Positions 33,969 to 42,918 of a DNA stretch of 64,000 bases are shown piece by piece. The notes under the pieces are model-generated. The model saw only the letters and a program-made list of their open reading frames with translations. It had not been told where the DNA came from and did no database searches. The translations under genes were made by a program, and so were the position numbers. Numbering within the stretch: the stretch's first letter is position 1; the number at the start of each line of letters is the position of its first letter. Location: positions 100,498-164,497 of the forward strand of contig NZ_JAIQDB010000005.1 in the NCBI RefSeq assembly GCF_020037475.1, read 5' to 3'. This DNA comes from Sutcliffiella deserti. GTDB lineage: Bacteria > Bacillota > Bacilli > Bacillales > Bacillaceae_I.

Positions 33969-34535
33969 TTAGTCATAAAGATTCTGATCTTTTTTTAAAA
34001 CACTAATTCTCTTTGTGAGCGGTAGTGCTTTTTTGAGGAAAAATAGTCCAATAATTAAGAGAGTAATATTCATTAATGCATCTGAGAGGTTTATTTCCAT
34101 CTCAATAAAAGAACTTACAATTAGATCAGATATTAAAAAAAATGTCGGTAATATAAATATAACTGCTAGTATATACCAGATGATGTTAATCCTTTGATAA
34201 TGATCTATTTTTGATTGTATATCTGAATAAATAGCAAACTCACCTAATAGGGCTTTTCTTCTAAAATACTGCCATCTGTTAATGGCAGCGATATGCTCAA
34301 TCTCCATCTCATTCATAAAGTCTAAGTCAGTGTCTTTTTCTGGGGTTGTTGCTTCTTTTAAGAATTCAATTCGATACGAGAATTCCCCTGGTTCACATGC
34401 CTCAAAATAATAATAATTATTAGTAATTTTACTAAGTGCCTGTCCTTGTTTGCACATATTGTTTATCCAATTCTCTTCTTTTTCATAGTCCAGAAATACA
34501 TTCTTGAAAATATTACGTCGTACTATTTTAGTCAT
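33969..34535 (-). CDS. DUF2812 family membrane protein
   Basis: 188 residues from ATG 34535, preceded by GGAGGGGG. The N-terminal domain shows the DUF2812 pattern FLDYEKEENWINNMCKQGQAL and YYYFEACEPGEFSYRIEFL; two membrane helices lie near 125-147 and 155-177. Family members usually sit next to a PadR regulator and are of unknown function; here no PadR gene is adjacent, so this copy may be constitutive or under a distant regulator. It is flanked by noncoding DNA on both sides. Confidence 0.82.
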   Translation of the reverse strand: MTKIVRRNIFKNVFLDYEKEENWINNMCKQGQALSKITNNYYYFEACEPGEFSYRIEFLKEATTPEKDTDLDFMNEMEIEHIAAINRWQYFRRKALLGEFAIYSDIQSKIDHYQRINIIWYILAVIFILPTFFLISDLIVSSFIEMEINLSDALMNITLLIIGLFFLKKALPLTKRISVLKKDQNLYD

Positions 34536-34823
34536 CCTTAATCCCCCTCCACCATTTACAAGCCATGATATTATTTCTTTCAACCTTTTTATTTCAAATA
34601 GAAGTGCATGTGACCGGCTTCCGTTAGAAAGTATTCTTTTCTTATAGTGTTATCTTTTGAAGAATTAAATGTAGGCAAGTCGGTCATTCGTCAGACACTT
34701 AAAATTATACAAAATCCCATAGCCATGAGTGGTTTTGATAGGAACAAAGAGGTGGATAAAGGGACTCTGTCATTAAAGAAGTGCACATCAATACAAAAGC
34801 TTTCCTGCTGGTAAAGAAAGCAT

Positions 34824-35252
34824 TTATTTATTCTGCATATCTCTTTCTTGCATTTTTTTAACATTATCTGAGTGGTATGGGGACCCGTCAACTTCATTTA
34901 CCACACTAAAAGGGTTACCATCTAAGTCATAGAAATCAAAAAATTTCATCCCACCAAAATCATCGATTTCGGATGTAACTATGCCATTGTTTTTAAAATG
35001 CTGATGGGCAGTTTCAATATCATCAACGATAAAATTATAATAAGAATTCTTCTGGTTACCTTTTGTGACAAACTCAGTGGACTGTGGGGATTCAACTTTA
35101 ACCAAAGCTAATTGTGTTGACCCTATTGGTAAATAAAAGCCAGCACCATTTTCCCAACTATCAATTTTTTTTACACCAAGAAATTTTACATACCAATCTG
35201 TAGATCTTTCAATGTTTGTAACTGGAATAAATATACTACCTACTTTAAACAT
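34824..35252 (-). CDS. VOC (glyoxalase/bleomycin resistance) family protein
   Basis: 142 residues from ATG 35252, chosen by the AGGAGGAAAATA site. The two beta-alpha-beta-beta-beta modules run from VGSIFIPVTNIERSTDWYV to FDFYDLDGNPFSVV; the DLDGNPF motif and a Glu/His pattern are typical metal-site regions. VOC proteins include glyoxalases, antibiotic-binding proteins and dioxygenases; no substrate can be named. It is divergent from an ECF sigma gene with 96 bp between starts, which suggests joint regulation. Confidence 0.85.
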   Translation of the reverse strand: MFKVGSIFIPVTNIERSTDWYVKFLGVKKIDSWENGAGFYLPIGSTQLALVKVESPQSTEFVTKGNQKNSYYNFIVDDIETAHQHFKNNGIVTSEIDDFGGMKFFDFYDLDGNPFSVVNEVDGSPYHSDNVKKMQERDMQNK

Positions 35253-35348
35253 TATTTTCCTCCTTAAAATGAAATTCCTACTTATAACGTATATAATAGT
35301 GAAAAAGTTACACTTATAAATAAAATTTTTATATAAAGGTGACAAGAT

Positions 35349-35996
35349 ATGGTTTTTGAAGGTTTAGAGTTTGAGATTAATAAACTTTATAAATATTGCT
35401 TGAAGTTGTCAGGGTCACATTGGATAGCAGAGGATCTAGTACAAGAAACGATGCTAAAGGTTTATAAAATTAAAAATACCGAACCGCAAAGAGAGATTAC
35501 ATTTTCATTTTTATGTACTGTAGCTAAAAATCATTTTATCGATGAAAAGAGGAGAAAGAAAGAAAGTGTTCATTTTAATGAAGATTTATATGGAGAAGAG
35601 TATGATAATTCTATAGATTATTATAGTTTAATTGAAGTTCTACTTTCAACCTTACCTTTAAAACAGTCTATGCTTATTACCTTGAAGGATGTATTTGGCT
35701 ACACAACAAAAGAAATAGCTGTAATGTTAAGAGTAAGTAATGAAGCTATTAAAACAGCACTTCACCGTTCTAGGAAGAAACTAAAATTAGTAAATGATAT
35801 AGATAGGAGAATTCTAAAGCCTAACCAAGAGGTTATTATAGCACTCTCAAGGGCAATTCAGGAATCTAACCCGAAGCAAATTTTTTATTATTATCGACTA
35901 TTAGAATCACAAAACTTTCAAGTAAGAAGAGATTCCGTAAATTCTGTATTCTATGTTATAGACCCGGATGGAAACATTTTAGAAATAAATTACTAG
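35349..35996 (+). CDS. ECF-type sigma factor with a C-terminal extension
   Basis: 215 residues. Region 2: YKYCLKLSGSHWIAEDLVQE and FSFLCTVAKNHFIDEKRR. Region 4: FGYTTKEIAVMLRVSNEAIKTALHRSRKKL. Beyond region 4 there are about 65 more residues (IALSRAIQESN, RRDSVNSVFYVIDPDGN) that do not fit an anti-sigma domain. The end resembles the DPDGN strand of a VOC or SnoaL-like fold, but is too short for either. No anti-sigma gene follows, so the extension may itself control activity. The AAAGGTGACA site precedes ATG 35349. The divergent neighbour is a VOC protein. Confidence 0.82.
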   Translation: MVFEGLEFEINKLYKYCLKLSGSHWIAEDLVQETMLKVYKIKNTEPQREITFSFLCTVAKNHFIDEKRRKKESVHFNEDLYGEEYDNSIDYYSLIEVLLSTLPLKQSMLITLKDVFGYTTKEIAVMLRVSNEAIKTALHRSRKKLKLVNDIDRRILKPNQEVIIALSRAIQESNPKQIFYYYRLLESQNFQVRRDSVNSVFYVIDPDGNILEINY

Positions 35997-36083
35997 TAGG
36001 TTAAAAGATAACTTATAAGGAAGCTGCACTGACGTTAACCTTATCCTAAGTAAAAGTAGCCTTAATTCACCAATAGCAAAAAA

Positions 36084-36120
36084 AAAGTATCAAAGAATAA
36101 CGGACATTCTTTGATACTTT
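36084..36120 (-). terminator. terminator of the MFS gene (possibly bidirectional)
   Basis: AAAGTATCAAAGAAT pairs perfectly with ATTCTTTGATACTTT around a 7-nt loop. The minus strand continues into nine T, and the plus strand into TCTTC, so it mainly serves the minus-strand MFS gene. Confidence 0.85.
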
Positions 36121-36155
36121 CTTCATCTCCTCATATATGCCAAGCGTTGATACCC

Positions 36156-37343
36156 TCAAGCAGTCTTTTCTTTTTGATCCAAATAATAACTAAGGAAAGT
36201 AAGCAGACTTGCACAGACTGCGACGATACCGGCAACCCAGGTGACATTCAGTAGGCTGCCCTGGTGGTAGACGGCTCCACCTAAGGCAGAACCAAAGGCA
36301 ATGCCGACGTTGCTTGCTACAGGCATGAGGGAGGCAGCGAGTCCAGTGGCTTTTGGCTGATAGATTCCGGCAAGGTCTATTAAGTAAAGTTGTGTGGATG
36401 TTGTCAAGAGAATAGCCATTAAAGACATAACTCCAATGTTTACAAGTCCAAGTACAAAATGACCGGTTGTCCAGAATAAGCTAGTCAGAACAACGGCTTG
36501 CACGAGAAAGACAAACCGAAGGCGGCCGATCGCATTGTGGCTGGCGATTTTACCGGCTAGGATGTTGCTGAAAATCGAAATGAATCCATAACCAAATAAT
36601 ATTAGGCTAATGGAGTAGATAGGAGCTCCCATTTCCTTCAGTATAGGAACTAGGTACGTAAATACAACGTAGGTTGCCCCGAATCCAAGTGCAGGAATGA
36701 AAAAAGCGATCAGTATTCGTGGATTGGTCAATAAAGAAACCCGATCCCGTATCGAACTGCGTATTTGGCTGAGCTTGTCTGGCAGGACGAAAAAGGAAGC
36801 CAGGAAGGCCACTCCTCCAAGGAAAGTAGTCAACATGAAAGTGGCATTCCAGCTGAACCAGGATGCCATCACCGTTCCAATTGGCACGCCAACCACATTC
36901 GCAAGGGTAAAGCCGCCGAAAACGAATGAAATCGCAAGTCCACGCTTTGCTGCTGGCATGGTTTCACTTGCAACAATCATGGCTAGAGAGATCAAAACTC
37001 CCGTAACAATTGCCGTCATTATTCGAAAAGTGAGTAGCATGCTGTAGGTTGTCGAAATGGCGGACAAAGCATTGAAGATAATGAAGGCCGCTATTAAAAA
37101 CAACATCCATTTACGCTTTGGAAAATGACTAGTTGCTGACATCACGATTGGGGTTGCGATGGCAAACGTAATCGCAAACGCAGAAACAAGTGTACCTGCT
37201 TTTGCATTTGACATATCAAAGCTAGAAGAAATATCCGTCAAGATTCCTACTATCACAAATTCGCTTGTACCAAGAACAAACGTTAATAAAGAAAGTGTTA
37301 AAATGAGCAACCAATGTTGCCTCGTTAATTTTGTAGAGTCCAT
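36156..37343 (-). CDS. MFS transporter, AraJ/YtbD-like drug:H+ antiporter-1 family
   Basis: 395 residues with twelve membrane helices. The opening ILTLSLLTFVLGTSEFVIVG and the ASETMPAAKRGLAISFVFGG segment match AraJ/YtbD-type exporters; motif C in helix 5 reads TLANVVGVPIGTVMASW. These export sugars, drugs or purine analogues; the substrate is unknown here. The gene is single and has its own strong terminator. GC content is higher than the neighbouring sigma/VOC genes. Confidence 0.88.
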   Translation of the reverse strand: MDSTKLTRQHWLLILTLSLLTFVLGTSEFVIVGILTDISSSFDMSNAKAGTLVSAFAITFAIATPIVMSATSHFPKRKWMLFLIAAFIIFNALSAISTTYSMLLTFRIMTAIVTGVLISLAMIVASETMPAAKRGLAISFVFGGFTLANVVGVPIGTVMASWFSWNATFMLTTFLGGVAFLASFFVLPDKLSQIRSSIRDRVSLLTNPRILIAFFIPALGFGATYVVFTYLVPILKEMGAPIYSISLILFGYGFISIFSNILAGKIASHNAIGRLRFVFLVQAVVLTSLFWTTGHFVLGLVNIGVMSLMAILLTTSTQLYLIDLAGIYQPKATGLAASLMPVASNVGIAFGSALGGAVYHQGSLLNVTWVAGIVAVCASLLTFLSYYLDQKEKTA

Positions 37344-37546
37344 AAATACCTCTTTTCCTAGCTGAATGGAGATGTGTTATATGGTAGAAATACAACTTAA
37401 ACATCATACCATAATACTACTTTGTCATGAAATTTACTCGAAATCCCCGGTAAGGCTTGGGTCCGAGATGCTTTTAGTGGAGGATTGCAGAATCTTTCTA
37501 GATTCATAGCAAGAAAAGTTGTGGTTAAAAGTTTATAAGCATAGTG

Positions 37547-37652
37547 ATTTTTAAACAAACGTTTGATTGAACCCATTTAAAAAATCAAACAGATCAACTG
37601 ATACAACTGTTCTGTTTAGGATACTTTTTAAATTGCTATTTTATAAAAATTA
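37547..37652. repeat. repeated AT-rich segment with CAAACGTTTG palindrome, copy 2
   Basis: CAAACGTTTG at 37556-37565 is followed by CTTTTTAAATTGCTATTTTAT, matching the layout at 415-536. Then AT-rich DNA runs to the EamA gene. An ATG at 37709 behind GAAGGATGG opens a 47-codon frame that runs into the EamA gene; its start (KIPWTDNKQ) looks protein-like but it is too short to support. Confidence 0.5.
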
Positions 37653-37818
37653 TATAATGTTTAGAAGGTGGTTTTCCTACAGGTGTAGCAATTTAAGAAG
37701 GATGGATGATGAAAATACCTTGGACCGATAACAAGCAGCCCAAATTAAGTTTTAGAACCGTGTGTAAGAGGTATAGCAATCTTTATGGATGTGAAATAGG
37801 ATCTGTGGAGGTAATTTT

Positions 37819-38676
37819 ATGCGGTTCGGTGGGTTATGGCTTGTTATTCTAGCAGCAATATTATGGGGGCTTACTGGAGGACTTGGCGGCTTCTTAATGG
37901 ATAAAGGATGGGATCCCTTGGTGATTTCCTTTTATAGGGGAACTGTGGGGTTACTCTTCATTTTTATATGGTTCTTGTTCAAGCCAAGCAAGTGGAACAG
38001 GCAGCTGCTGTTATGGTCTGTTGTGGCAGGTATTGGAGTAGCTGGTAATATGGCTTTTTATTTTGTCAGTATTTCAGAGGCCAGTATTGCCGTAGCAGCA
38101 ACATTGATGTACACTGCGCCTATTTTTGTTTTCCTTATTTCTTTTCTATTCCGTCTTGAGAAGGCTTCCTTTTATAAATGGCTGGCTATTGGTTTTGTGA
38201 TGGGTGGAGTAGTATTGCTGACAGAGGTTTACGAGATTGGCGCTGACAACATCACGATGCTTGGAATTGTTACAGGGTTAGGCGCAGGCTTATCGTATGC
38301 ATTGTTTATCTTTGGGTTTAAATATGCATCCAAGCACGGACAGCCACAAGGTATTCTAACGATTGCATTCCTTGTCTTTACGATAATAATGCTGTTTTTC
38401 ATTGACCACAGTGAAGCAGTTTCCGTCTTTTCCTCATCTGACTTATTCTGGATGATTCTTTTAGGAGTATTCGGTGCGGGCCTGTCATTCTTCTTATATG
38501 TAGCCGGTTTAAAACGAACCTCACCGACTGCGGCTTCCATCATTGCAATGGTGGAACCGGTCACTGCATCCCTTTTTGGTTTCCTTGTTCTGAGTGAACT
38601 GCTTACATTGCCCCAGCTTGGAGGAATGGGGATAATCCTTGTGACAGTAACCATCTTAAGTGTGAAGCAGAGCTGA
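37819..38676 (+). CDS. EamA/DMT family transporter
   Basis: 285 residues, ten membrane helices arranged as two EamA repeats (about 5-135 and 150-283). Repeat openings are VILAAILWGLTGGLGGF and GLGAGLSYALFIFGF; the second ends with SLFGFLVLSEL. Family members export amino acids or metabolites. The GTGGAGGTA site precedes the ATG. No substrate can be inferred. It lies downstream of the CAAACGTTTG repeat, which may be its operator. Confidence 0.88.
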   Translation: MRFGGLWLVILAAILWGLTGGLGGFLMDKGWDPLVISFYRGTVGLLFIFIWFLFKPSKWNRQLLLWSVVAGIGVAGNMAFYFVSISEASIAVAATLMYTAPIFVFLISFLFRLEKASFYKWLAIGFVMGGVVLLTEVYEIGADNITMLGIVTGLGAGLSYALFIFGFKYASKHGQPQGILTIAFLVFTIIMLFFIDHSEAVSVFSSSDLFWMILLGVFGAGLSFFLYVAGLKRTSPTAASIIAMVEPVTASLFGFLVLSELLTLPQLGGMGIILVTVTILSVKQS

Positions 38677-38727
38677 AAAAAGCACCTTTAATTTTACCTT
38701 TAACCAAAATGGGGTCTTTTTTTGAAT

Positions 38728-38911
38728 GGCTGTGTTAAACGCCGCTGTTGATTTCCGCAAAAGGCTACGCGTTCCACGGGGCGGTGCTGGAGCCTCCTCG
38801 GCTGTGCCTGCGGGGTCTCCAGTCTACCGCTATCTCCCGTTGGAGTCTCCGCCTTTTGCTCCAATCATCGCTAGAATAGCACTTTTATCAACACGCAACT
38901 TTAACACAGCC
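38728..38911 (-). repeat. Bacillaceae structured repeat with 12-bp inverted ends, reverse orientation
   Basis: GGCTGTGTTAAA at 38728-38739 and TTTAACACAGCC at 38900-38911 are perfect inverted repeats. Between them lies, on the opposite strand, the same class of sequence as at 19278 (GATTGGAGC, GAGACCCCGCAGG, GAGGAGGCTC). The end sequences differ from those at 19278, so the core occurs in at least two end types. Confidence 0.78.
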
Positions 38912-39021
38912 TTGAATAAAAGAAGAGATATTCTACCCACCTTAATAAAGTTAAGTAAACTTAAAGGTCGCCTTTTTCACCTAGCCTCGTTCCGCTTTGC
39001 TTCTAGCATTCAGCTCCCACG

Positions 39022-39915
39022 TTATGCAGTAAGTTTATTAAAATATCGCCTCAATCCCTCGCCAAGTATATTAAATGTAAAGATGAGATACATAATGGCT
39101 ACAGCGGCATTCATCGGAATCCATAATGCCGTATAGATATCCTTCCTTGCTTCCCCTAAAAGAGTTGGCCAGTTGAAACTGGTATTCCTTATTTCACTGT
39201 ACCCACTTGCCAATTGAACAAATTCCTGGGTAACAAAGATCGATAATATTCCTAGTTGCCCGATAATCAAGGCTACCCTTCCCATGTCAAAGCAGAAGTT
39301 GACAACAAGAGAGGGTAATAGATTAGGAAGATAGTAATTTGCTGAAAGTCCTATTGGTTTCATCCCGATAGTGACTCCTGCATCTATAAACGGCTTGTTT
39401 TTTATTTGAAGGATCTGATCTTTCATCAAGACACCCACTCTGCCCACCTCAACTAGAGCAATACTGAATATGACGACCCAGAACCTGTTCTCCATAAAGA
39501 GCAGCAAAGGCAGGTTGAAAAAAAGAACTGCAAAAAAGATGACCGGCAAACTCGAAAACGTCTGATCCCACACATATAGTAGATTAGAGATGAATCTTCC
39601 TTTAAAGGAAGCAATCATCCCAAGCAAGATTCCAAAGAAATAACGTATCACGGTAATAAATATAATTATCATCAAGGTATCCTTCGCACCTACGACCAAT
39701 ACACTGAGCAGATTTCTTCCTTCTCGGTCGGAACCGGTAGGAAAATCGGCAGAAGGTGGGAACGGAGCGGTCTCTATCACCCCGGGCTCTGGGAAATGAA
39801 CACGGGCTCCCTCTATTCCCTCTTTAACATAAGGGACAAACGGACCAATAAATGTTAGAAATACTAGGATAAATAGCATGATCGAACCTGTAAGCAGATA
39901 TTTGTTATGTAACAT
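39022..39915 (-). CDS. Opp/Dpp-type ABC transporter permease (DppC-like)
   Basis: 297 residues with about six membrane helices. The N-terminal helix is followed by FPTGSDREGRNLLSVLVVG, the standard entrance motif of OppC/DppC proteins, and the EAA loop region lies around DAGVTIGMKPIGLSANYYLP. It starts at ATG 39915 after GGGGGGTG. It follows its DppB-like partner by a 7-bp gap. No peptide-binding lipoprotein or ATPase gene is nearby, so this is an orphan membrane pair that may use components encoded elsewhere. Confidence 0.82.
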   Translation of the reverse strand: MLHNKYLLTGSIMLFILVFLTFIGPFVPYVKEGIEGARVHFPEPGVIETAPFPPSADFPTGSDREGRNLLSVLVVGAKDTLMIIIFITVIRYFFGILLGMIASFKGRFISNLLYVWDQTFSSLPVIFFAVLFFNLPLLLFMENRFWVVIFSIALVEVGRVGVLMKDQILQIKNKPFIDAGVTIGMKPIGLSANYYLPNLLPSLVVNFCFDMGRVALIIGQLGILSIFVTQEFVQLASGYSEIRNTSFNWPTLLGEARKDIYTALWIPMNAAVAIMYLIFTFNILGEGLRRYFNKLTA

Positions 39916-39922
39916 ATGTGAA

Positions 39923-40852
39923 TCACCCCCCTTTTTTTATAAATTTCGCCAGCAAGAACAGTTTTAAAATATGGACAAATAGTACGGTGAGCATAAAGCA
40001 TAGGACAAGTCCGAGGACAAGTTCCGCTTCTATGCTTCCTGACATACCTGTGCTTATGGAGGATTGTCGTCCACCCAAAGCTACAAATAGCCTGTTTGCA
40101 GCGCCCTCAAAACCTGTCAAGTACTCAATCATCAGCAGATTAGATATGATGACAATAATAATTGTTGGCAGGTGGGAAATAATATCAGCCAGGCTGTTTT
40201 TCATGATGTGCCTCTTAATTACCTGGGAGCTCGAGTTTCCTTTGGAAAAAGCCGTTCGTATATAATCCTGTCCATCCTGATTAAGCAGGGACACATTCGT
40301 TAATCTAGCCACATACATCATCGGATAGATGGAAGCCAGCAAAGCAGGAGCTGCAAAACTGTACCAATTATTGTTGCTGAAAATCTCCCCATGCGGAAGA
40401 AAATAAAAGGAAATCCAAAAAAATAAAATGACAAGGAAAAAATCCGGTATTGATTGAAAGACCCAGGTTGTCCCGTTGCCGATAATATTTTTTCTTGTAT
40501 GCAAGTTTCTATAGTCATAAATGCCCTTCCATATTCCTAAGCAAAGACTAGTAATAAATGCAATGCTAATTACCAGAAGGCTTTTTGGATAATATCGCAG
40601 GATTTCCTCCTCTGCTGTCGTAAATTGGAATCTTGTGCCACCGAGGCTTTTTTCCATCCATAAGTGCTGAAAGAACTGGCTGATATTTTCTTTGTACAGA
40701 TTCATATCAAAGTGGTAGTTAAAATCAAGGGTACCTGCAATTCCGTATCCATGAATTGTCGGAGACCTTGGGAAAAAGACCATTAAAACAATAAATATTA
40801 GTGCAAACATAACTGCTACTGTTAACCTTATAGTTTCTTTTTTTAGTTCCAT
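39923..40852 (-). CDS. Opp/Dpp-type ABC transporter permease (DppB-like)
   Basis: 309 residues from ATG 40852, with AAGGGGAAAA before it; the earlier ATG at 40891 lacks a site. Six membrane helices. The cytoplasmic coupling loop is YIRTAFSKGNSSSQVIKRHIMKN, as in OppB/DppB. It lies upstream of and tightly spaced with the DppC-like gene. The sequences are divergent from standard oligopeptide permeases. Without a binding protein the substrate is unknown. Confidence 0.82.
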   Translation of the reverse strand: MELKKETIRLTVAVMFALIFIVLMVFFPRSPTIHGYGIAGTLDFNYHFDMNLYKENISQFFQHLWMEKSLGGTRFQFTTAEEEILRYYPKSLLVISIAFITSLCLGIWKGIYDYRNLHTRKNIIGNGTTWVFQSIPDFFLVILFFWISFYFLPHGEIFSNNNWYSFAAPALLASIYPMMYVARLTNVSLLNQDGQDYIRTAFSKGNSSSQVIKRHIMKNSLADIISHLPTIIIVIISNLLMIEYLTGFEGAANRLFVALGGRQSSISTGMSGSIEAELVLGLVLCFMLTVLFVHILKLFLLAKFIKKGG

Positions 40853-41293
40853 CGATTTTCCCCTTTTAATTCTTTTTCTATCAAATCTCATTAATAGATC
40901 TCTAGGTTTACTATCATCTCGCTTCTGCCAAATAAGTGTTTGCTCCCCCTAAAAAGTTGAGCCTGTTTGTTAAAAGCCTCCCTTTTGTAGCCTACCGACA
41001 TCGTAAGCTTTATGAATTTTGCGCCATAGATTTCATGATGCTGCTTCAAAAAAAGCGTTTGAAAAGTAGAAGAAAATGGCTGCACAGATGGTAAAAGATA
41101 GAAAAGTAAGCAAACATCTCACACACACCCGATTTATTAATCTATATTTTACCATATGGCAGTTATACAAAACAGAATATTCAGGAAATGAACACCGAGC
41201 ATTGTATCACTTATGATTATTGCTACGGTTAATATCAAATTAAAACTTTCATAGAAAAAATCTGCTAAGATTAAGATACAAGGAGGTGGACAT
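40853..41293. other. intergenic region without a supported gene
   Basis: A 64-codon minus-strand frame (40891-41085) has no ribosome binding site and no recognisable pattern, so it is not called. The last 150 bp are AT-rich and lead to the glycosyltransferase, whose AAGGAGGTG site lies at about 41280. Confidence 0.4.
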
Positions 41294-42436
41294 ATGCTGT
41301 TCGTGGCTGTTTTGACGTGTTTATTTTGGTTTGTGGTATGGCTCGACGCTTCTACTGGAATGAAGAAGTTAACTAATATGGAAGAGGTTGTGGAGGATAA
41401 GAGTCTCTTTCAAAATGGTCCACTTGTCTCTATTATTGTGGCTGCAAGGAATGAAGAAGAAAGGATAGAAGAGAGTCTTCTTTCCCAATTCTCACAATCC
41501 TATTCTTCTATCGAGTGGATTGTAGTGAACGACAGATCCACAGATGCAACGGGAGCGATAATAGACCGCTTAGCTCGAAAAGAACCTAGAATGACAGTGA
41601 TTCATCTTGATTCCATAGAAAAAGGGTGGCTGGGAAAAAACCATGCCCTTTATCAGGGCTTTAGTGTAAGCAATGGGGAGTACCTCCTTTTCACTGATGC
41701 CGATATTATATTTGAAAAAAGCACCGTCACGAAAGCAGTCACCTATTTTCAACAATATAAACTAGCACATTTGACACTTGCTCCCAACTTAAAAGGGAAG
41801 GGGTTTTGGACAAATGCATTCATTTCCTTCTTTCTGTTTGGCTTCTCCTATTTTAAAAGACCTTGGAAATCAAATGATGAGAAAAGCAAGGCTGCTATTG
41901 GAATCGGAGCTTTTAATCTGATAACGCGAGAGGCATATGAGGAGGTTGGAACGCATCAAAATATCAGAATGCGACCAGACGATGATTTAATGCTTGGCCT
42001 TCAAATTAAAAAGGCTGGCAAGCGTCAACACCTCGCCCTCGCACAGAAATTGCTGGAGGTGGAATGGTATCCATCTTTGCGTTCAGCGCTTAAGGGTTTA
42101 GAAAAGAATACATTCGCCGGCCTTTTTTATAGTTATTCCATGGTTCTATTTGCAATTTGCGGCCTATTCATTTCCCAGATTTGGCCTTTCCTCGCGCTGT
42201 TTATTACAAGGGGAATGCCGCAAGCCATGTTCTTGATAAGTATTTTGCTTATTTTTCTCTCCTATCATCAGTCAGCAAATAAGATGACCAAAGGAGCGAA
42301 TCGATACTTTATCGTTTTTCCTATTACAGCTCTCATTTTTATATTCAGTATCTTCAGGGCTACCCTTTTGACTGCAGTTCGTGGTGGCATAATCTGGCGG
42401 GGGACATTTTATTCTCTAAAGGAACTTAAGAAATGA
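41294..42436 (+). CDS. membrane-associated family 2 glycosyltransferase
   Basis: 380 residues. An N-terminal helix is followed by a GT-A domain (about 45-270): VSIIVAARNEEERI, WIVVNDRSTDAT, LFTDADIIFE (the DxD motif), and RMRPDDDLMLGLQIKK. Three or four C-terminal membrane helices follow. This layout matches CrtQ/HpnB-like or other lipid-linked glycosyltransferases that work at the inner face of the membrane. The sugar acceptor is unknown. It is monocistronic, with AAGGAGGTG before ATG 41294. Confidence 0.85.
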   Translation: MLFVAVLTCLFWFVVWLDASTGMKKLTNMEEVVEDKSLFQNGPLVSIIVAARNEEERIEESLLSQFSQSYSSIEWIVVNDRSTDATGAIIDRLARKEPRMTVIHLDSIEKGWLGKNHALYQGFSVSNGEYLLFTDADIIFEKSTVTKAVTYFQQYKLAHLTLAPNLKGKGFWTNAFISFFLFGFSYFKRPWKSNDEKSKAAIGIGAFNLITREAYEEVGTHQNIRMRPDDDLMLGLQIKKAGKRQHLALAQKLLEVEWYPSLRSALKGLEKNTFAGLFYSYSMVLFAICGLFISQIWPFLALFITRGMPQAMFLISILLIFLSYHQSANKMTKGANRYFIVFPITALIFIFSIFRATLLTAVRGGIIWRGTFYSLKELKK

Positions 42437-42447
42437 CGAAAGCCAAA

Positions 42448-42476
42448 AAACGTCAGGGATGTTATTCCTGATGTTT
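42448..42476. terminator. hairpin terminator
   Basis: AAACGTCAGG pairs with CCTGATGTTT around a 9-nt loop, 12 bp past the glycosyltransferase stop. The T tract is on the minus strand; on the plus strand the tail is short, so it may be bidirectional but weak. Confidence 0.5.
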
Positions 42477-42481
42477 ATAGG

Positions 42482-42607
42482 CTAGTCTGAAGAATGATTT
42501 GATACGAAGCTATTGCAAGAGGAATAATAGAAACTAGCTACAACCATAATTTTTTTTGCAAACCCAATAACCAAGATTGCTAGACCTAAAATTAGCACAC
42601 CAATCAT
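42482..42607 (-). CDS. possible very small membrane protein, 41 aa
   Basis: An ATG at 42607 on the minus strand opens MIGVLILGLAILVIGFAKK, a good single membrane helix with a basic cap, ending after 41 residues. The ribosome binding site GGAAGG lies too far upstream (about 26 nt), so this may be chance. It lies downstream of the 37-residue ORF on the same strand. Confidence 0.28.
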   Translation of the reverse strand: MIGVLILGLAILVIGFAKKIMVVASFYYSSCNSFVSNHSSD

Positions 42608-42777
42608 TGATAAGCGTCATTACAATTCACACACCTTCCAAATTACAATATAGTGTAATGCTAATAGGGTGTTTCGAGCAATATAATCTAAGTATTATTA
42701 ATTCTATATAGAAAATGAACAAGCCAAAATATCAAGTGGTATACCTCGAACTTGAATATTTCGGCTTGTATTCACCA

Positions 42778-42891
42778 TTACTTTTTATATTTTTTTCCAT
42801 CAACTCTAAATAAATAAAGCGCCATGGACAGATAGGTCAACAATAGTAGCACCAAAAAGACTGGTGTGGAAAAGACATTTTGGACTAACAT
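42778..42891 (-). CDS. small membrane protein, 37 aa
   Basis: An ATG at 42891 has GAGGTG 8 nt upstream and opens a hydrophobic segment (FLVLLLLTYLSMALYLF) followed by a basic tail (RVDGKKYKK). It lies 27 bp beyond the stop of the CBO0543 gene on the same strand, so the two are likely one operon. The product would be a single-pass membrane protein with cytoplasmic C-terminal lysines. Such small ORFs are easily missed. The function is unknown. Confidence 0.6.
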   Translation of the reverse strand: MLVQNVFSTPVFLVLLLLTYLSMALYLFRVDGKKYKK

Positions 42892-42918
42892 AAGAATTTC
42901 ACCTCAAGAATGGTTTAA

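Noticed and set aside
40891..41085. 64-codon minus-strand frame upstream of the Opp-type permeases
   Set aside because: No ribosome binding site or recognisable pattern.
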